The notes beneath the pieces were generated by a model. It had not been told where the DNA came from. It made no database searches and saw nothing but the letters and a program-made list of their open reading frames with translations. DNA of 64,000 nucleotides from Endobacterium cereale (GTDB lineage Bacteria; Pseudomonadota; Alphaproteobacteria; Rhizobiales; Rhizobiaceae): positions 124,001 to 188,000 of the forward strand of contig NZ_WIXI01000048.1 of NCBI RefSeq assembly GCF_009617585.1, given 5' to 3'. The position numbers and the translations under genes are program-made. Shown in pieces: positions 61,426 to 64,000 of the stretch. Every line of letters starts with the position of its first letter. The stretch's first letter is position 1.

Positions 61426-62352
61426 TTGAAAGCCAATCGCGTCAAATTCCGTCATTTGCAGACTTTTGTGGAGGTTGCGCGCCAGAAAAGCGTGGCGAAA
61501 GCGGCCGATATTCTCAGCGTCAGCCAGCCGGCCGTGACCAAAACCATCCGCGAACTGGAGGAAGCACTCGGCGTCGCCGTTGTCGAACGCGACGGCCGCG
61601 GCATTCGCCTGACGCGCTATGGCGACGTTTTTCTGCGCCATGCCGGTGCGGCGCTGACGGCGTTGCGGCAGGGCGTCGACAGTGTTTCGCAGGAACTGTT
61701 CGATGCAGCTCCGCCGGTGCGGGTCGGTGCGCTGCCGACCGTTTCGACGCGTATCATGCCGCGCGCCATGTCGATGTTTCTGAAGGAAAAGACCGGCAGC
61801 CGCATCAAGATCGTCACCGGCGACAATGCCGTTCTCCTGGAACAGTTGCGGGTCGGCGATCTCGATCTCGTGGTCGGACGGCTGGCCGCGCCGGAAAAGA
61901 TGGCCGGCTTCTCCTTCGAACACCTCTATTCCGAACAAGTGGTGTTCGCGGTGCGCGCCAGCCATCCCCTGCTCGCGGCCGGCACATCCATATTCGAGGG
62001 TTTTGCCGATTATCCCGTCCTGATGCCGACGCGCGGCTCGATCATCCGGCCTTATGTGGAACAGTTTCTGATCGCCAACGGTGTCGCCAACCTGCCGACA
62101 CAGGTGGAAACGGTTTCCGACGCCTTTGGCCGCGCCTTCGTGCGCCAGAGCGATGCGATCTGGATCATTTCGAAGGGCGTGATCGCCACCGATCTGGCCG
62201 ACGGGTTTCTGGCGGCTCTGCCGATCGATACATCGGAGACGCGCGGGCCGGTGGGCCTGACCATCCGCGCCGATGCGACACCATCCCTGCCGCTGACGAT
62301 CCTGATGCAGACGATCCGGCAGGCGGCGGAGGAACTGGTTGCCGGCGCGTAA
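61426..62352 (+). CDS. pcaQ: LysR-family activator of protocatechuate catabolism
   Basis: 308 residues from a TTG start at 61426, with GGGGGA about nine bases upstream; no better ATG precedes the HTH. The HTH reads LQTFVEVARQKSVAKAADIL with SQPAVTKTIRELEEALG, and the effector domain contains VRVGALPTVSTRIMPRAM and the LDLVVGRLAAPEKM segment, typical of PcaQ/GbpR-like LTTRs. It is divergent from pcaD. The rare start and the operator lying on its own ribosome site suggest low, self-limited expression. Confidence 0.93.
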   Translation: MKANRVKFRHLQTFVEVARQKSVAKAADILSVSQPAVTKTIRELEEALGVAVVERDGRGIRLTRYGDVFLRHAGAALTALRQGVDSVSQELFDAAPPVRVGALPTVSTRIMPRAMSMFLKEKTGSRIKIVTGDNAVLLEQLRVGDLDLVVGRLAAPEKMAGFSFEHLYSEQVVFAVRASHPLLAAGTSIFEGFADYPVLMPTRGSIIRPYVEQFLIANGVANLPTQVETVSDAFGRAFVRQSDAIWIISKGVIATDLADGFLAALPIDTSETRGPVGLTIRADATPSLPLTILMQTIRQAAEELVAGA

Positions 62353-62376
62353 TTTTTCGCCGGCAACCGGAAACGA

Positions 62377-63540
62377 TCAGAGCCGTTTCACACCCGACGA
62401 GATGATGTCGAGATAAACGGCGATGACGAGGATGATGCCCTTGATGATCTGCTGCCAAAAAGTGTCGACGCCCATCATCGACATGCCGTTATCCAGACTT
62501 GCCATGATCAGCGCCCCAACCAGCGCACCGATAACCGAGCCGACACCGCCGCGCATGGACGTGCCGCCGATAAAGCAGGAGGCGATGGCATCGAGTTCAC
62601 CACCGAAACCGGCCGAAGGCGTGCCGGCGGCAAGGCGTGCCGTAGTGGTGAGGCCGGCAAGCGCCGCCATCAGCCCCATCAGGCCGAACACCGACATTTT
62701 CACCAGATTGACGTTGACGCCGGAGAGGCGCGTAGCCTCGGAATTGGAGCCGGCGGCATAGATATAACGGCCGAACACCGTGCCCTTGGCGATGACCGTG
62801 AAGACGGCCAGCACGAAGAGCAGCAGCAGAACCGGCACTGGAATGCCCTGATAGGAATTCAGCACCAGCACGAAACCGAGGATAAGCAGCCCGGTGCCGA
62901 ACAGTTTTGCCGCTTCCGCAACGGGTGTCGGCACTTTCAGATTGTGCTGAAGCCGTTTGCGCCGGGTTCTGATGGCCATGAACAGCAAAACGGCAAACAG
63001 CAGGATCGCGCAACCATTGCCGAGCCAGCCGGGCAGATACCCCTGCCCCAGATATTTCAGGCCCGGAGAAACCGGCGCAATGGTGATGCCGCCAGTCAAG
63101 CCCAGGACAGCACCGCGAAAGGCGAGCTGCCCGCCAAGCGTGACGATGAAGGAAGGAATGCCGAGATAGGAGGTCAACCAGCCGTTCATCAGGCCGAGAG
63201 CGGCACCGGCAAGCAGCACGAAGGCGATCGTGCCCGCCAGCGGCCAGCCATAAACAGCATCGAGAATGGCCGCGATTCCGCCCAGCAGCCCCAGCAGCGA
63301 ACCGACCGAGAGATCGATTTCACCGGCCACGATGACAAACACCATGGCTGCAGCCAGCATGCCGGTAATCGCCATCTGGCGCAGGAGGTTAGAAAAATTG
63401 CGGGCCGTCAGGAAGCCTGAGACGCCGGTATCGGTATTGTAGGTGAGATATCCGAACAGCGCCCAGATCAGCGCCACCACGATCAGCAGCGCGACGATCT
63501 TGTTTTCGGACAGGAATTTTCTCAAAACTATGCCAGTCAT
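62377..63540 (-). CDS. xylH: Sugar ABC transporter permease (XylH/RbsC type)
   Basis: 387 residues from ATG 63540 (MTGIVLRKFL), with GAAGG nine bases upstream; in-frame ATGs at 63561 and 63591 are less likely. About ten or more spans, with BPD_transp_2 motifs FVIVAGEIDLSVGSLLGL, YLGIPSFIVTLGGQLAFRG and YAAGSNSEATRLSGVN. The length and the extra loop after GLKYLGQGYLPGW point to the XylH subgroup (D-xylose importer). It follows the partial ATPase gene by 31 bp and is convergent with pcaQ. Confidence 0.87.
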   Translation of the reverse strand: MTGIVLRKFLSENKIVALLIVVALIWALFGYLTYNTDTGVSGFLTARNFSNLLRQMAITGMLAAAMVFVIVAGEIDLSVGSLLGLLGGIAAILDAVYGWPLAGTIAFVLLAGAALGLMNGWLTSYLGIPSFIVTLGGQLAFRGAVLGLTGGITIAPVSPGLKYLGQGYLPGWLGNGCAILLFAVLLFMAIRTRRKRLQHNLKVPTPVAEAAKLFGTGLLILGFVLVLNSYQGIPVPVLLLLFVLAVFTVIAKGTVFGRYIYAAGSNSEATRLSGVNVNLVKMSVFGLMGLMAALAGLTTTARLAAGTPSAGFGGELDAIASCFIGGTSMRGGVGSVIGALVGALIMASLDNGMSMMGVDTFWQQIIKGIILVIAVYLDIISSGVKRL

Positions 63541-63571
63541 ATCAAAACCTTCACCAGCCATGCCATAAGGA

Positions 63572-64000
63572 TCAGGCGACCTGTGCGGCATGGCCGATCG
63601 CGGCCGCCAGCACCTGTTCCTGGGTGAGATTGTCGTTGACGAAATCGCCGCGCAGCTGCCCCTCGCCGATCACGAGGACACGATCGGAAATGCCCAGAAC
63701 CTCCGGCAGTTCGGAGGAGACCATCAGCACCGCAACGCCGGTCTTGGCGAGCGCGAAGATCAGCTTGTAGATCTCGTATTTGGCCCCGACATCGACGCCG
63801 CGCGTCGGTTCGTCGAGGATCAGCACGCGCGGCTCCGGCAGCATCATCTTTGACAATACCGCCTTTTGCTGATTGCCACCCGAAAGCGAGGCAATCGGCA
63901 GCATCGGATCGGCGGTCTTGATTTTCAGCCGCAAAATCTCCGCCTGGATCTGCGCCAGTTCCTGATGTTCGTCGATCAGGCCGAAACGCGCGAAACGGCT
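63572..64000 (-). CDS. xylG: Sugar ABC transporter ATP-binding protein (XylG type), 3' part only
   Basis: The frame is open to the right edge; about 143 codons of the C-terminal ATPase half are visible. Signature LSGGNQQKAVLSKMM, Walker B VLILDEPTRGVDVGAKYEIY and a switch region SSELPEVLGISDRVLV match the second cassette of two-cassette sugar ATPases (XylG/RbsA/MglA). The gene order (ATPase then permease) agrees with xylFGH; xylF would lie further right. Start not in the window. Confidence 0.88.
   Translation of the reverse strand, partial: SRFARFGLIDEHQELAQIQAEILRLKIKTADPMLPIASLSGGNQQKAVLSKMMLPEPRVLILDEPTRGVDVGAKYEIYKLIFALAKTGVAVLMVSSELPEVLGISDRVLVIGEGQLRGDFVNDNLTQEQVLAAAIGHAAQVA

Noticed and set aside
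63590..63853. Plus-strand 87-codon frame at the right edge
   Set aside because: Antisense of the XylG-type ATPase, whose signature and Walker B motifs lie on the minus strand.

Overview
The window looks like a chromosomal or chromid segment of an alphaproteobacterium of the family Rhizobiaceae (Agrobacterium/Rhizobium-like). The signs are GC-rich coding, the pcaDCHGB gene order with a divergent pcaQ, a RIME-like palindromic repeat of the kind scattered through rhizobial genomes, and a TGA-N9-TCA iron box in front of a siderophore receptor. Species-level assignment is not possible from the sequence alone.

Positions 1-24062 (minus strand) are one uninterrupted reading frame of 8,020 codons that runs off the left edge. 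It is a giant repetitive surface protein. Its N-terminus carries a LEPR-like motif, a DUF4347 domain with a His/Cys pair, a beta-rich region and an SdrD_B-like domain. Dozens of cadherin/Ig-like repeats follow, in at least three arrays with different periods (about 91, about 103, and alternating about 130/140 residues). Divergent from it (24500-30441, plus) is a tight four-gene operon: a TolC-family lipoprotein, a small periplasmic HlyD-type adaptor, a GAF-HlyD inner-membrane fusion, and a site-2-protease (M50)-HlyD fusion. No ABC ATPase or RND pump is present. This pairing is the best candidate in the window for an unusual export or surface-display system.

Positions 30495-35188 (minus) hold kdpE and kdpD without kdpFABC, and an M20 amidohydrolase. 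Positions 35362-41417 hold a secreted S10-type peptidase, an overlapping pair of 2-hydroxyacid dehydrogenases from two unrelated families, and a LysR/aldo-keto reductase divergent pair. Positions 41423-42898 hold two small hypothetical genes and an L,D-transpeptidase lipoprotein. Positions 42977-48577 form an RpiR regulator plus ABC importer plus histidine-phosphatase operon. Its binding protein is of the Fe(III)/AfuA type, and the SIS-domain regulator suggests a sugar-phosphate substrate. Positions 48584-52581 hold a DUF2478 gene and a TonB siderophore receptor with its AraC regulator.

Positions 52686-62352 form an aromatic catabolism module. The pcaDCHGB operon, divergent pcaQ, and a branched-chain-amino-acid-type ABC transporter (order livJ-RIME-livHMGF) lie together. 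The pcaD and livJ promoters share a PcaQ-box-like element and a 17-bp motif at identical spacing, so the transporter is probably a protocatechuate importer (pcaMNVWX-like). The right edge (62377-64000, minus) is a sugar ABC permease and the 3' part of its ATPase (XylHG type).
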